A stretch of DNA of 64,000 nucleotides, taken from positions 1-64,000 of the forward strand of contig JBEKHH010000020.1 in the NCBI GenBank assembly GCA_050012375.1, written 5' to 3'. Source of the DNA: PALSA-1353 sp050012375. Lineage in GTDB: Bacteria > Planctomycetota > Phycisphaerae > Tepidisphaerales > Tepidisphaeraceae. The position numbers were made by a program, and so were the translations under genes. The notes below the pieces were generated by a model, which saw only the letters and a list, made by a program, of their open reading frames with translations, did not search any database and was not told the DNA's origin. The first letter of the stretch is position 1, and each line of letters begins with the position of its first letter. This document shows, piece by piece, positions 1 to 8,644 of this stretch.

Positions 1-67
1 ATGGGCAAACTGGGAAGGCTCCGGCGGCCGGCATAGCCCATGGGGCGGGAGTCGCCAGTGGCATAGG

Positions 68-1885
68 TCACTGCATTTGAACCGTCAGCCGCGAGCCGCC
101 GGGCGCGATTTGGGTCGTAACGGTTTTGCTTCGGCCGCCCGAGGTGACCGAGACCTCGTACTCGCCGTAGAATCCGCGAATATTGGCCGCGCCACTATCG
201 TCCGTCTTCACCGTCACATCCGTGCTCCATTGCTTCTGGGTCAGATCGATCCACATCTGCGCGGCCGGGCGCATGGACCAGTCAACGTTGAAAATGCCCC
301 CATCCGGCCGCCAATGTCGCCCCTGCCAGAATCCCCATAGCAACACATCCTTCACGCTGGGGTGGGAATACATCGCGATCATGTAATCGCGGAGATAATC
401 CGACTGCAATTGCCCATCCTGAAGACTGATGCTGACCTCCGTCATTTCGATCGGCAAACCAAATGCCGCGAAACGGTCCAGGATCTTCAGCATGGCCTCT
501 GGCGCGGGCAGGTCCGTCCCGAAATGCGATTGAATGCCGATCCCGCCGATCGGGGCCCCATTGTCCTTCAGGAACTTGATGTTGTTGTAGAAGTCGTCGC
601 GGTGTTCGCTGTGGGTCCCACCGTCCATGACCCCGAAGTCGTTGAGGAACAGCGTGCAATTGGGATCGGCGGCATGGGCAAGCTTGTACCAATCGATCAT
701 GATCCCGCGGCCGCCGAGCAGATCAATCAAATCAGTATTCGTGTACGGCTCATTGACCACGTCCCAATCGACCAGTTTGCCGCGGAAATGAGAAACCATG
801 TAGGTAATATGCCTGGCAGTGATCTCGCGAAGCTTTTTCGGGTCTTTTTGATAGGCCTTGAGTTCTGGGGGCAGCCATCGCCAACTCGGCCAGACCAGGT
901 TATGGCCCCGAACCGGAATGTCATGATCGAGGAGCCACTGCAAGGCGCGATCGACATCGCTCGGGACGCCGTTCCATGTCGCCTGCCACTTCATTTCATT
1001 TTCGAAGACCGCTCGGTTGAACAGGGAGAGAACCGTCTGGCGGTAGCGCAGCGCATCCGGCGATTTGCCGACAAGCAGATCCGCAGCCACGCACGTTCCG
1101 AAGCCGAAGGCATGCCTGCGAAGCACGGCATGGACCTCGGCGCTGGCGACCGGCGCGCCGGCGGCGTCGGTGACGTAAACGTCCAAATCACCCTTGCGAA
1201 TCTTTTCGATCCGCGCCAGAGCGTCTTTTCGCCACTGGGCGTCCGGAGCGCGCCCGGCATAGGTGATTTTCGTCTGGGGAAGGTCCTGGAACTTCAACTT
1301 GGATTGATAATTGACGACCGAAATCCCGCCGATTTCGATGGTTTGCCGATCAAATCCCGCGCGGAAGGCGATGCGAGCCTGGCCGGCCGGAAAATCAAGC
1401 TTCGTCTGGAACGGGACGAAGATTTCCTTCCATTTGGGGCCGCCGCTGATCTTGAACTCGACCGCCTTGTTGGAAGGGTCGTGGTTCGTCTCAAACACGA
1501 ACGTGGTGTACCCCTCGCCGGTCATGGAATCGTCGCATCGCAGCCAAAAATGGGCCAGAAGAACGTCGCCTTTTTTTACGCCCTGGGTTACCGGGGCGGC
1601 AATCTGAACATACCACTCGCCCCGGGCGCCGGGGGAAGTCGCGATTTGAATCGCCTGATCGAATTGGGGATGGTCGGCATGGACGATCTGAATCTTGCCA
1701 AGCTCCTGGTGGATTCCCGAAAGACTGTAGGCCGCCAATCCCGACGGCGGTAAAACAGACTGGCCGTCCGGGAGCGGGCGTCCATCAGCCGTTTTGACGG
1801 TGGATTGCACCGAGCAACTGGCTAGGCTCATCAATGCGGCGATCAGCAGCCAATGGAGTACGCTTGGTGTCTTATTGAGTGACAT
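68..1885 (-). CDS. GH10 endo-1,4-beta-xylanase, lipoprotein
   Basis: Predicted secreted xylan-degrading glycoside hydrolase of family 10, about 605 residues. The ATG at 1885 is preferred because it gives a lipoprotein signal peptide with lipobox LASC (Cys at residue 24) and avoids overlap with the upstream gene; a longer frame opens at 1978. Residues about 45-200 look like a beta-rich carbohydrate-binding-like region, and the catalytic barrel covers about 230-570. The acid/base Glu is seen in WDVVNEPY (about E379) and the nucleophile Glu in EMTEVS (about E483), both typical GH10 sites. It is the last gene of a three-gene minus-strand operon with a prepilin-like protein and a small anchored protein. 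Outer-membrane or surface attachment is inferred from the lipobox. Confidence 0.92.
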   Translation of the reverse strand: MSLNKTPSVLHWLLIAALMSLASCSVQSTVKTADGRPLPDGQSVLPPSGLAAYSLSGIHQELGKIQIVHADHPQFDQAIQIATSPGARGEWYVQIAAPVTQGVKKGDVLLAHFWLRCDDSMTGEGYTTFVFETNHDPSNKAVEFKISGGPKWKEIFVPFQTKLDFPAGQARIAFRAGFDRQTIEIGGISVVNYQSKLKFQDLPQTKITYAGRAPDAQWRKDALARIEKIRKGDLDVYVTDAAGAPVASAEVHAVLRRHAFGFGTCVAADLLVGKSPDALRYRQTVLSLFNRAVFENEMKWQATWNGVPSDVDRALQWLLDHDIPVRGHNLVWPSWRWLPPELKAYQKDPKKLREITARHITYMVSHFRGKLVDWDVVNEPYTNTDLIDLLGGRGIMIDWYKLAHAADPNCTLFLNDFGVMDGGTHSEHRDDFYNNIKFLKDNGAPIGGIGIQSHFGTDLPAPEAMLKILDRFAAFGLPIEMTEVSISLQDGQLQSDYLRDYMIAMYSHPSVKDVLLWGFWQGRHWRPDGGIFNVDWSMRPAAQMWIDLTQKQWSTDVTVKTDDSGAANIRGFYGEYEVSVTSGGRSKTVTTQIAPGGSRLTVQMQ

Positions 1886-1925
1886 GAGGTAATTATTCGC
1901 CGCGGCGATGGGGTTGTTCGTGTGG

Positions 1926-2408
1926 TCACGGATACACGGGTTGGGGCTTTTCCGCTGAGCCGTCGGGAGCATGCACATCCATGATCTTTACTCCTTGCGG
2001 CGAATAGGACGGCACCCATTTTTTTTCGCCCGGTTTTTTTACAAGGATTTCCCCGGAAGGATCCAAGGGCATACCGTGCGCACCTGCCACGCCGGTCAAT
2101 TGATCGTGCATGGCCGGAGTGAATTCCTGCAGGTAGCCCACAAATGGCGCGGAACTCGAGGATTTAAAAACAAAGCAACGGACAGCGGGCGCCCCACCGT
2201 GATCGAAAGGGGGCACTTTATCCGAATCGTCGACAAACCAAGTGCGGCCATCATCCGCGGTGAAATAAATCTTTATCGACTGATGACCTGATGGCGGGCC
2301 GCCTCCGAATAGCTGCCAGATGACGAATATCACCAGCAGGACGATCACTCCGCCGACGATGCCGGCGGCGATACCTGGTTTTTTATTGATTTCCTCGCGA
2401 AGACCCAA
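1926..2408 (-). CDS. Membrane-anchored small protein of unknown function
   Basis: Protein of 160 residues starting at a TTG, with GGAG about 9 bases upstream in the transcript. The N-terminus MGLREEINKKPG is followed by one strong membrane helix at about residues 12-33 and then a soluble domain of about 125 residues containing IKIYFTADDGRTWFVDD. This type II or uncleaved anchor points to a periplasmic domain. It sits between the prepilin-like gene and the xylanase with gaps of about 30-40 bases, so cotranscription is likely. Pairing with a prepilin-like protein suggests a role in an envelope or pseudopilus-like assembly, but that is inference; I do not recognise a named family. Confidence 0.75.
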   Translation of the reverse strand: MGLREEINKKPGIAAGIVGGVIVLLVIFVIWQLFGGGPPSGHQSIKIYFTADDGRTWFVDDSDKVPPFDHGGAPAVRCFVFKSSSSAPFVGYLQEFTPAMHDQLTGVAGAHGMPLDPSGEILVKKPGEKKWVPSYSPQGVKIMDVHAPDGSAEKPQPVYP

Positions 2409-2439
2409 AACGGTTGCTCCAAACCCGCCGGCCGAAATC

Positions 2440-3567
2440 TCATGGATTAACGTTGACGTGGCTCCTGGTCAAATCGGTCGAATGGGTTCTTGGATTGTAA
2501 TTGTAAGTATCCACATGCCCATCGCAGCAAAGGGCATTCGCCTGCGTGTTTTGGTTGTGGCGGAAACGAATATTGCCGCATCCGTCATTTAAGGTTTTCG
2601 TCGTGCTATATGGTTGTGTGTCGGTATTGATGGTCATCGTAGCAGATGTCCATGTATCGTCTGGCGTAAGATCAATCGGCTGACCCGCGTTTAGATTCCC
2701 CGAGCTGGGGTGCCCGCCCCCGTCGGTGGTGAAATTACCACCGTATTGATCCGTCAGGAAAGTAGTCCCGGTTGGAGCTGCCTCATTGTAACAAAATCTT
2801 CCATCATCAAGTCGGTACCCAACCGGCACCGAACTCCCAAAGGCAAAACCAGTACTCGTAGCGCCGGTGGAGGTATTCGTGACGAACGTCTGGAGAAAGA
2901 GCGCACCGTCGAAGACAAGGATAATATCAGAACTGCGCTTGATGTGCCCAATATGGTAAGGCTCTATAGGTCGCCGGGTGACCGGATCCAATTGACCGTC
3001 GCTCCAGGCGACGAGCCATGGCATCAAGCGGGGATGACAAAGGTAAGTTCCGCCAACCGCGGTTATGGTGCCGACAAGGTTCTGGGCCATCGCCTCCGGA
3101 CAGAAAAAAACCTGCCGAAGCGCGCTTTGAGCACCACCCAAACCAGCGACATCTGAACTGGAGTGGGTGCCTGTTGTATCCAAGGTTTGCCCGGCGACGC
3201 CCATGTACGGCTGTATCAAGACATCCCAAAAAGTCTCGCGTGAGGTCTGAGTGGCGCGGGGGAGCAATGGGAAACCAAGCCCATAATTTTGCCATCTATC
3301 AAGAGGCATCAACCCGTCCCAATTGCCGATCGGCAGCGATCCCTGATTTTCCCCCGCATACATGATGATCGCCTGACCGATCTGTCGCAGATTCGATTGG
3401 CACTGAACGCTCATGGCCTGCTCGCGGGCACGGTTCAGAGCGGGCAGCAGAATCGCGATCAGCAGGGCGATGATCCCGATGACGACCAATAGCTCAACCA
3501 GCGTAAAGCCTTTGGCCAGCCGAAGAATCCGTCCCGGCTCAACATCGTGCTTGGTGTGATTCGACAT
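2440..3567 (-). CDS. Prepilin-type protein (N-methylation motif, H-X-DG domain)
   Basis: Protein of 375 residues with a type IV prepilin/pseudopilin N-terminus: a short charged leader ending RLAKG, then FTLVELLVVIGIIALLIAIL (prepilin peptidase cut after Gly20, conserved Glu at +5). The C-terminus carries the motif common in planctomycete prepilin-like proteins, a His followed by a DGHV segment; here the spacing reads H-X11-DG, not the usual H-X9-DG. The middle is beta-rich and Thr/Gly-rich. It is the first gene after the LacI-type promoter and is followed by the anchored protein and the GH10 xylanase, which fits a sugar-responsive secretion or surface-binding role (inference). The start at 3567 has AAAGGG about 9 bases upstream. 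Confidence 0.9.
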   Translation of the reverse strand: MSNHTKHDVEPGRILRLAKGFTLVELLVVIGIIALLIAILLPALNRAREQAMSVQCQSNLRQIGQAIIMYAGENQGSLPIGNWDGLMPLDRWQNYGLGFPLLPRATQTSRETFWDVLIQPYMGVAGQTLDTTGTHSSSDVAGLGGAQSALRQVFFCPEAMAQNLVGTITAVGGTYLCHPRLMPWLVAWSDGQLDPVTRRPIEPYHIGHIKRSSDIILVFDGALFLQTFVTNTSTGATSTGFAFGSSVPVGYRLDDGRFCYNEAAPTGTTFLTDQYGGNFTTDGGGHPSSGNLNAGQPIDLTPDDTWTSATMTINTDTQPYSTTKTLNDGCGNIRFRHNQNTQANALCCDGHVDTYNYNPRTHSTDLTRSHVNVNP

Positions 3568-3656
3568 AGAAGAAACCCTTTCTGGCCTCGGCGCTAGCCT
3601 TTGTTCGATGTGGCCTACAACCGCACTTGCTGTCCCTCCAGGGCCGTTACGCTGCC

Positions 3657-3701
3657 AAGTAACCGTTTACTTATTTATATCGAGCCGCTGATTAATGTCA
3701 A
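3657..3701 (-). promoter_or_regulatory. Sigma-70-like promoter with LacI-type operator
   Basis: Read on the minus strand: TTGACA (3701-3696), a 16-base spacer, TATAAA (3679-3674), then immediately the palindrome AAGTAAACGGTTACTT (3672-3657). The palindrome has the central CG and GTAA/TTAC arms of LacI-family operators and would cover the transcription start, so a bound repressor would block initiation. It lies about 90 bases before the prepilin-like gene and would drive that gene, the anchored protein and the xylanase. No LacI-family regulator gene is in this window. Confidence 0.72.
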
Positions 3702-3911
3702 GAAAAATTCATATATTTGAAGTCCATGGCGACGCCCGCGGCCGGACCGCCTCGCGGATTCGCGTTAATGTTGGGTTGGTGGGGGTCTATTTGGTTGGGG
3801 GGAATCAAAGAGGACGGGGCGTAATGCCATTGAGTCACGCAAATCGACCGGCGTTTTTCTTACTGAAAACGGGGATTTGGGAATCGATTTCAGCCTTATC
3901 TTTCGTGGCAT

Positions 3912-4073
3912 TCAGTCGCGTCCTCTTTTATTTTCCCCAGAGCACGGCGCAGCGGGGCGCCTTCTATCCAGGCTGGTGAAGTCATCGCCGTTGACGACGC
4001 CGTCGAGATTGATATCGCCGTAGCTCGACTTATCGCTTGCACAAGGTTCATCCAAGCTTTTCCGCCAACGTTG
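3912..4073 (-). pseudogene. Dockerin-like C-terminal relic
   Basis: An open minus-strand frame of 53 codons without a usable start, ending at a TGA at 3912-3914. It contains SYGDINLDGVVNGDDFTSLD, a good match to one calcium-binding half of a dockerin type I-like repeat (D-x-N-x-D-G-x-V-N-x-x-D). Such segments sit near the C-terminus of many large secreted planctomycete proteins. Here nothing else of such a protein is visible and the tail after the motif is Arg/Pro-rich, so it looks like the remnant of a deleted gene. The remaining sequence between 3720 and 3911 shows nothing I can identify. Confidence 0.5.
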
Positions 4074-4087
4074 GTCGTATAACGTCC

Positions 4088-4300
4088 TCAAACTTTTACC
4101 CCAGCGGCCCGAAGGGCCCTGGTGATCTTGGCGAGGGTGGCGGTGTCCGGACTGTGTTTTCCTTTTTTGAGGCGATTGATGGTTTCCGGACGGAGGCCCG
4201 CTCGTCTGGCCAATTCCGGTTGAGACAGATCGTCACCACGGGAAGAGTCGATGCCGTACTTGAAATGCCGATATCCGAAGGTCCCACGCACGCCGATCAC
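4088..4300 (-). CDS. Small XRE-family helix-turn-helix protein
   Basis: Protein of 70 residues read from a GTG start. Residues about 24-66 form a clear XRE/Cro-type helix-turn-helix: LSQPELARRAGLRPETINRL is helix 2-turn-helix 3, followed by HSPDTATLAKITRAL. Only the DNA-binding domain is present, so it is either a minimal regulator or the C-terminal half of a truncated one; the first 23 residues do not look like the usual preceding helix. The next plus-strand gene starts about 150 bases away, so it could control itself or that gene. It is followed 15 bases downstream by the dockerin-like relic. Confidence 0.6.
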   Translation of the reverse strand: MIGVRGTFGYRHFKYGIDSSRGDDLSQPELARRAGLRPETINRLKKGKHSPDTATLAKITRALRAAGVKV

Positions 4301-4360
4301 GCGTCTGCTCGTTGAAGCTGGGCTGTTCCGTTCAACTATCCTGACGCAGCCGCACGTCTA

Positions 4361-4389
4361 TATCAAAACAGGACAATCTAGTGTATAAT
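4361..4389 (+). promoter_or_regulatory. Putative promoter for the 4454 gene
   Basis: A perfect TATAAT at 4384-4389 lies 65 bases before the start at 4454. The hexamer 17 bases upstream (4361-4366, TATCAA) is a poor -35. It sits between the XRE gene (minus) and the hypothetical gene (plus). The call rests mainly on the -10. Confidence 0.4.
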
Positions 4390-4453
4390 CGCTGCCGCGC
4401 CGTCGGACGTTTCGTTCGACGGGCGACGCAAAAACAATGGTCCGGAATAACCC

Positions 4454-5020
4454 ATGACAACCCTTACAAGAAAATTCGAACCAGTGCTGGAGCGGGTCGG
4501 AGTCAAGGAGCGAGCCAAGATCGAGAAGCATCTGGCTCTCTGTGACGCGGAGGCCACGGTCGCTCACGGCGCGCTGTGGCGGAGAGTGGCCGGAATCCTG
4601 GGCGAACTCGCGCCGCTATCCATGCAGTCGGCGGGCAACAACACCTGGAGATTCTTCATCGCCGACGGCAAATACCGAATGCAGGTTTTTGCGCTGGAGG
4701 ATCCGCTCGACGGCATGCTGCGGATTTATCTCCCCGATATGCTCGCCGAGGCCGTCAAGGCCAAGATATTGGCTAAGACCCCGATCGCTCAAACCTATGC
4801 CGTGACCGGCACGGGAACAAGATTGAAAATCGAACCGCTGGGTGTGGGAGAAGCGGCGGAGGCCCCGCCCCATTACAAGCACATGCTGGGGTGGAATCGC
4901 AAGGCGCTGCGGCTGACGCTTTCGACCACCGAAACGGATGAAAAGCTGGACGGAGCGGTCCAGGCCCTGGCGACGTTGGCGGCCAAGAAATGGGCTCCCG
5001 CCGGCGGAGCGGTCGGATGA
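4454..5020 (+). CDS. Conserved hypothetical protein
   Basis: Protein of 188 residues with no signal peptide or membrane helix, so probably cytoplasmic. It opens with a helical region (KFEPVLERVGVKERAKIEKHL), continues with an alpha/beta region including NTWRFFIADGKYRMQVF, and ends in a short helical tail. The codon pattern and the shift to unrelated low-quality frames on the other strand support it as the real gene. I do not recognise a family. It stands alone between the XRE regulator and the RRM gene, with its own likely promoter. Confidence 0.65.
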   Translation: MTTLTRKFEPVLERVGVKERAKIEKHLALCDAEATVAHGALWRRVAGILGELAPLSMQSAGNNTWRFFIADGKYRMQVFALEDPLDGMLRIYLPDMLAEAVKAKILAKTPIAQTYAVTGTGTRLKIEPLGVGEAAEAPPHYKHMLGWNRKALRLTLSTTETDEKLDGAVQALATLAAKKWAPAGGAVG

Positions 5021-5059
5021 TCTGCGAATGAATCCACCCGAATGACCGGGCTGCTGAGA

Positions 5060-5089
5060 TAAAAAGCGGGGGTGCCAATGCGGCCCCGC
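5060..5089 (-). terminator. Rho-independent terminator of the RRM gene
   Basis: On the minus strand GCGGGG (5089-5084) pairs with CCCCGC (5071-5066), followed by TTTTT (5065-5061). It lies 24 bases after the stop of the RRM gene. The loop is about 12 bases. The plus-strand reading has no clean T run, so it acts mainly for the minus strand. Confidence 0.65.
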
Positions 5090-5112
5090 ACTTCTTTTCA
5101 CCGTATCAAGAA

Positions 5113-5463
5113 TCAATATCGGCTGCGGCCATATCCGCTGCCGCCACCCCTGCCGCCGCGGCCGCCGCCACCGCCAGATCCGCCGCGACCACCACCGCCG
5201 CCCTGCGGACGCTCGGCGCGGGGCTTGGCTTCATTGACGGTGAGCGCCCGGCCTTCCATTTGCGTGCCGTTCAAGGCCGTAATGGCCGCCTGGGCCTCCT
5301 GATCACTGCCCATTTCCACGAAACCAAAGCCTTTGCTGCGGCCGGTGTCGCGGTCGCTGATAACCTCAGCTGATTGAACCGTGCCGTGTTGGCCAAACAA
5401 CTGTTCCAACTGCGACGCGGTTACGCTGTAGCTCAAATTCCCGACGTATAACTTGTTACCCAT
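5113..5463 (-). CDS. RRM-domain RNA-binding protein, glycine-rich tail
   Basis: Protein of 116 residues: one RNA recognition motif at residues 3-80 and a Gly/Arg-rich tail (about 87-116) ending YGRSRY. RNP2 reads LYVGNL and RNP1 reads KGFGFVEM with the stacking aromatics in place. This is the layout of the small cold-inducible RNA-binding proteins of cyanobacteria and other bacteria, so an RNA-chaperone role in the cytoplasm is likely from family knowledge. GGAGAC lies just before the start. About 290 bases separate it from the divergent gene at 5757, enough for a long 5' leader, but no specific leader motif was recognised. Confidence 0.93.
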   Translation of the reverse strand: MGNKLYVGNLSYSVTASQLEQLFGQHGTVQSAEVISDRDTGRSKGFGFVEMGSDQEAQAAITALNGTQMEGRALTVNEAKPRAERPQGGGGGRGGSGGGGGRGGRGGGSGYGRSRY

Positions 5464-5688
5464 TTGGGTCTCCGCAGAAACGCAATCGCCCGAGATTTTT
5501 CTTTCAGGGCGAGAATGAAAGGGACCGCTGTTCCGATCCGGAAAGTAGGCACGCGATCGAGGAGCAGTAGACGGGAAATGTGGCTACCGTGTCTCTTTCA
5601 GCAAACTTACCGGGCGGGATTCTACCCAGCGGCGGGTTCAAGTCCATAGCGATTTTTGAACGTCAGAACCGCATCCAGTTTCTTTTCC

Positions 5689-5717
5689 TTGACACCTAAA
5701 TTACCCGCGGTTACGGT
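5689..5717 (+). promoter_or_regulatory. Putative promoter of the peptide-transport operon
   Basis: TTGACA at 5689-5694 with a 17-base spacer and TACGGT at 5712-5717 (weak -10), 40 bases before the start at 5757. The perfect -35 is the main support. It would drive the gene at 5757 and the following transporter genes. Confidence 0.4.
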
Positions 5718-5756
5718 TCATGTTCTGGCCAGAATCCTCGCCGGAGCACCCTCGGC

Positions 5757-6962
5757 ATGAATCGATGTTTTGGTTTTTATCTGGTTGCCTTGATCGGCCT
5801 TATATGTTGCCGAGCCATGGCTGACGTGACCCCCGTTCCCGTCGATCCGGGGATTTCGGAGGCGTCAAAGACAGACCTGAATCTGGCATCGAATCCCGCG
5901 GAGATCGCCGAGATCAGGCAGAAGGTTCACGACGAGGTCGCCAAGCTCGCGCAGAATCCGTCCGATCCGGCGATAGTGAGCATGGTTCGCCAATGGCTCG
6001 TTGACGAGATGCAGTCAAAAGACGCCCCCGGAGCGACATCGCCCGCATACGAGAAGGCGTATGCGAGCGAGCTGAATGCCGCGTTTGTGGATATCCTGGT
6101 TCCGAGTACGCCGGTCAATACCCGCCTGAATATCGGGATCGTGATCAAATCGCTTCCGGGGAGGACTGAAATGCTGGCGCGGTCCGTCGTGCAGCTACTG
6201 AAGGATAAATCTCCGGCAGTGGTGCTGTGGGGTGAAAAGGCGGCGGGGGCGATCTTGCCGGCGGGGGTGCAGGACCCGGCCTTTAACGCCGGACCCCGGG
6301 ATGAGATTCTCGCCGCCATCATCGATTCCGTCGCGGCCCAGCCGGCCGGACCGATTGCCGGAATGATTGCCGAGGAGGCCAATCAGGCGATCAACCCCAA
6401 ACTGAACACGAACACCTGGCCGGCAAATTTATTTCCGACGCCGGCGGTGCTGTCGGTGCTGATCGACGCCAATCTGAAATTGCAAAAGGCCAGACTCGAG
6501 ATTTACAAAAATTCGGGCGTTCCGGGTTGGCCATTGGCCGACACGTATGCTTCCTATCTGACGCTGGGAATCCCGGACGTCTGGAATGCGATGACCCCGG
6601 CACAACAGCTTCAAGCCGCTCAGCAGGCATCGGATTTCATATCTCTGGCGAGCCAACGGGCCGCGACTCGTCCCAACAATGAGAATGACGAACTGATCGG
6701 GGCGCTAGATGAGGAGGGCCGGTGGATCCAGGAATTAGGCAAGACCCTGAACGATGACGATTTGCAGGCGGCGGGGATCGGGGTCAACAAATTGGAAGTG
6801 GCCAGTCCCTTGAACCAGGTTCGCGACGCGTGCAGCGCGGTTTTCCCAGCTTTTCAAAGGGACCAGAATTTTTCGACCCTCCAGCCGCCGCCCACACTCG
6901 CCAATCCCAAGAGCGCCTCGGACAGTTCAGGCTCGGCCGCGACTACTGAAGCCCAACGATGA
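5757..6962 (+). CDS. Exported protein of unknown function, first gene of transporter operon
   Basis: Protein of 401 residues with a signal peptide (MNRCFGFYLVALIGLICCRAMA, probable cut near residue 22) and a mostly helical mature part. The last 25 residues are Ser/Ala/Thr-rich. The predicted helices (for example MAQQ-like and DEEGRWIQELGKTL segments) suggest an all-alpha periplasmic domain, but no named family is recognised. Its stop overlaps the next start in an ATGA, so it is translationally coupled to the oligopeptide-binding protein. A periplasmic accessory role in peptide uptake is possible but only inferred from position. Confidence 0.75.
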   Translation: MNRCFGFYLVALIGLICCRAMADVTPVPVDPGISEASKTDLNLASNPAEIAEIRQKVHDEVAKLAQNPSDPAIVSMVRQWLVDEMQSKDAPGATSPAYEKAYASELNAAFVDILVPSTPVNTRLNIGIVIKSLPGRTEMLARSVVQLLKDKSPAVVLWGEKAAGAILPAGVQDPAFNAGPRDEILAAIIDSVAAQPAGPIAGMIAEEANQAINPKLNTNTWPANLFPTPAVLSVLIDANLKLQKARLEIYKNSGVPGWPLADTYASYLTLGIPDVWNAMTPAQQLQAAQQASDFISLASQRAATRPNNENDELIGALDEEGRWIQELGKTLNDDDLQAAGIGVNKLEVASPLNQVRDACSAVFPAFQRDQNFSTLQPPPTLANPKSASDSSGSAATTEAQR

Positions 6963-8638
6963 TTCGCCTGCTCTTGATCCCGGTGATTTTGGCCGGGCTT
7001 GTCGCGGCAGCGGTCTTTTGGTCCAGCGATGCCGGGGATCGCCAACGGGCCGATTTCGCCTTCATCAATCGCGGCGACAACAAGTGCCTCGATCCCAATG
7101 GCATGAGCTGGATGCAGGACATCCGCATCGCCTACGGCCTGTGGGAAGGCCTCTACACGCCCGACCCCGTCACTTTCAAACCGATCCTCGGCTGCGCCGA
7201 TCGCGCACAGGTCGATCCAACACACACCGTTTGGACGATTCACATTCGGCCCGATGCCCGCTGGTCCAACGGCGATCCCGTCAAGGCCCGGGATTTTCTT
7301 TTCGCATGGCGCCGATTCCTGGAAACGCCGGGCGAGTACACCTATTTGCATTTCTATGTTCGCGGGGCCAAGCAATACTCCTCAGATTTCACGGACTATC
7401 TTTCGGCTCGACAGAAGGGTGACCCAGCGCGTCGGGCGCCGGATTTCAGGGCGGTCGGCGAAAAAGCCTTCGACGACCAGACGCTGGTCATCACGCTGGC
7501 CGATCCGGTACCGTTCTTTCCGGCCCTGCTCGCGTTCCCGCCGTATTTCCCGATGCACGAGCCTTCGATGCGGGCGTTTTTGGAACCCGACGGCTTGCAC
7601 TACAACCTCAACTTCACTCGTCCGCCGCATCTGGTCACCAACGGGCCCTATCGCCTGGCGGAATGGACCTTCAAGCGGCGTTTGCGGATGGTGGCGTCGG
7701 ATTTCTACTGGAACCGCGCCAATGTGAAGAGCAGGGTGATCGATCAGATCTACACCGAGGACGGGACGGCGGCATTTCGAACCTACGAGCGGGGCGATGT
7801 GGATTGGCATTCGGACTTGGACTCCGATCCCGATCTGGCGGCGCAGATTCTGAAGTATGGTCGGCGGAGCGATCTGCACGTTTTCCCCGCGTTTGGGACC
7901 TATTTTTATTCCCTGAACTGTTTGCCGACGCTACCGGATGGTCGGCCCAATCCGCTGTCGGACGTCCGCGTGCGCCGGGCGCTTTCCATGGCGATCGATC
8001 GCGAGCCGATCGTCCGCAATGCCGGCCGCCTCGGACAGCCGGTGTCGTTCACCTACATCCCGGCCCATATATTCGAGGGATATGTCTCCCCGCCGGGATT
8101 GCCCTATGACGTGCCTCAGGCGCGAAAGCTCCTTGCCGAGGCGGGGTATCCCAACGGCGAGGGATTTCCACATCTGGCGATTCTGTACAACACCGAAAGC
8201 ATTCACGCGGATGTGGCCCAGATCATCCGCCGCCAATGGCTGAGCAATCTCGGCATCCAAATGGATCTCCAGGGCGTGGAAGTGAAAGTATTCGGCGAAA
8301 AACTGCACACGCAGCAATACGCCGTGGCGCGGGCAAGCTGGTATGGCGATTACGACGATCCGACAACCTTCACCGACAAATACAAATCCGACAGCGATGA
8401 CAACGATTCCAAATGGAACAGCCCCCAGTACGACGGCCTCTGCGCCCAAGCCCAGAAAGAACCCGATCAGCATCGCCGGCTGGAACTGCTCAGCCAGGCC
8501 GAAAACATTCTGCTAAGCGAAGCCCCGATCATTCCGTTGTACACTTACGTCAACGCCTACATGTTCCGCGATCAAGTCCAGGGGCTTCCCCTGGCGGCCA
8601 ACGCGATGATCATGTTCCAATCGGTGTATAAGAAATGA
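6959..8638 (+). CDS. Oligopeptide ABC transporter, substrate-binding protein (family 5)
   Basis: Protein of 559 residues with an N-terminal export or anchor helix (about residues 3-20). The mature part is a family 5 extracellular solute-binding protein as in OppA/DppA: an early segment with YGLWEGLYTPD, the SNGDPVKARDFLFAWRR motif of this family, and a C-terminal section with RRALSMAIDREPIV. It would capture peptides in the periplasm and deliver them to the permeases encoded downstream. It overlaps the 5757 gene by 4 bases and is separated from the permease at 8778 by a fold-back repeat. Substrate specificity cannot be read from the sequence. Confidence 0.92.
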   Translation: MIRLLLIPVILAGLVAAAVFWSSDAGDRQRADFAFINRGDNKCLDPNGMSWMQDIRIAYGLWEGLYTPDPVTFKPILGCADRAQVDPTHTVWTIHIRPDARWSNGDPVKARDFLFAWRRFLETPGEYTYLHFYVRGAKQYSSDFTDYLSARQKGDPARRAPDFRAVGEKAFDDQTLVITLADPVPFFPALLAFPPYFPMHEPSMRAFLEPDGLHYNLNFTRPPHLVTNGPYRLAEWTFKRRLRMVASDFYWNRANVKSRVIDQIYTEDGTAAFRTYERGDVDWHSDLDSDPDLAAQILKYGRRSDLHVFPAFGTYFYSLNCLPTLPDGRPNPLSDVRVRRALSMAIDREPIVRNAGRLGQPVSFTYIPAHIFEGYVSPPGLPYDVPQARKLLAEAGYPNGEGFPHLAILYNTESIHADVAQIIRRQWLSNLGIQMDLQGVEVKVFGEKLHTQQYAVARASWYGDYDDPTTFTDKYKSDSDDNDSKWNSPQYDGLCAQAQKEPDQHRRLELLSQAENILLSEAPIIPLYTYVNAYMFRDQVQGLPLAANAMIMFQSVYKK

Positions 8639-8644
8639 TTGAGA

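Noticed and set aside
362..1753. A 463-codon plus-strand frame opposite the xylanase
   Set aside because: It is the antisense of the GH10 gene in GC-rich DNA; no start signal, no recognisable domain, and the minus strand has catalytic motifs.
3695..3979. 94-codon plus-strand frame
   Set aside because: Begins in the promoter of the divergent operon, low-complexity, no ribosome binding site and overlaps the dockerin-like relic on the other strand.
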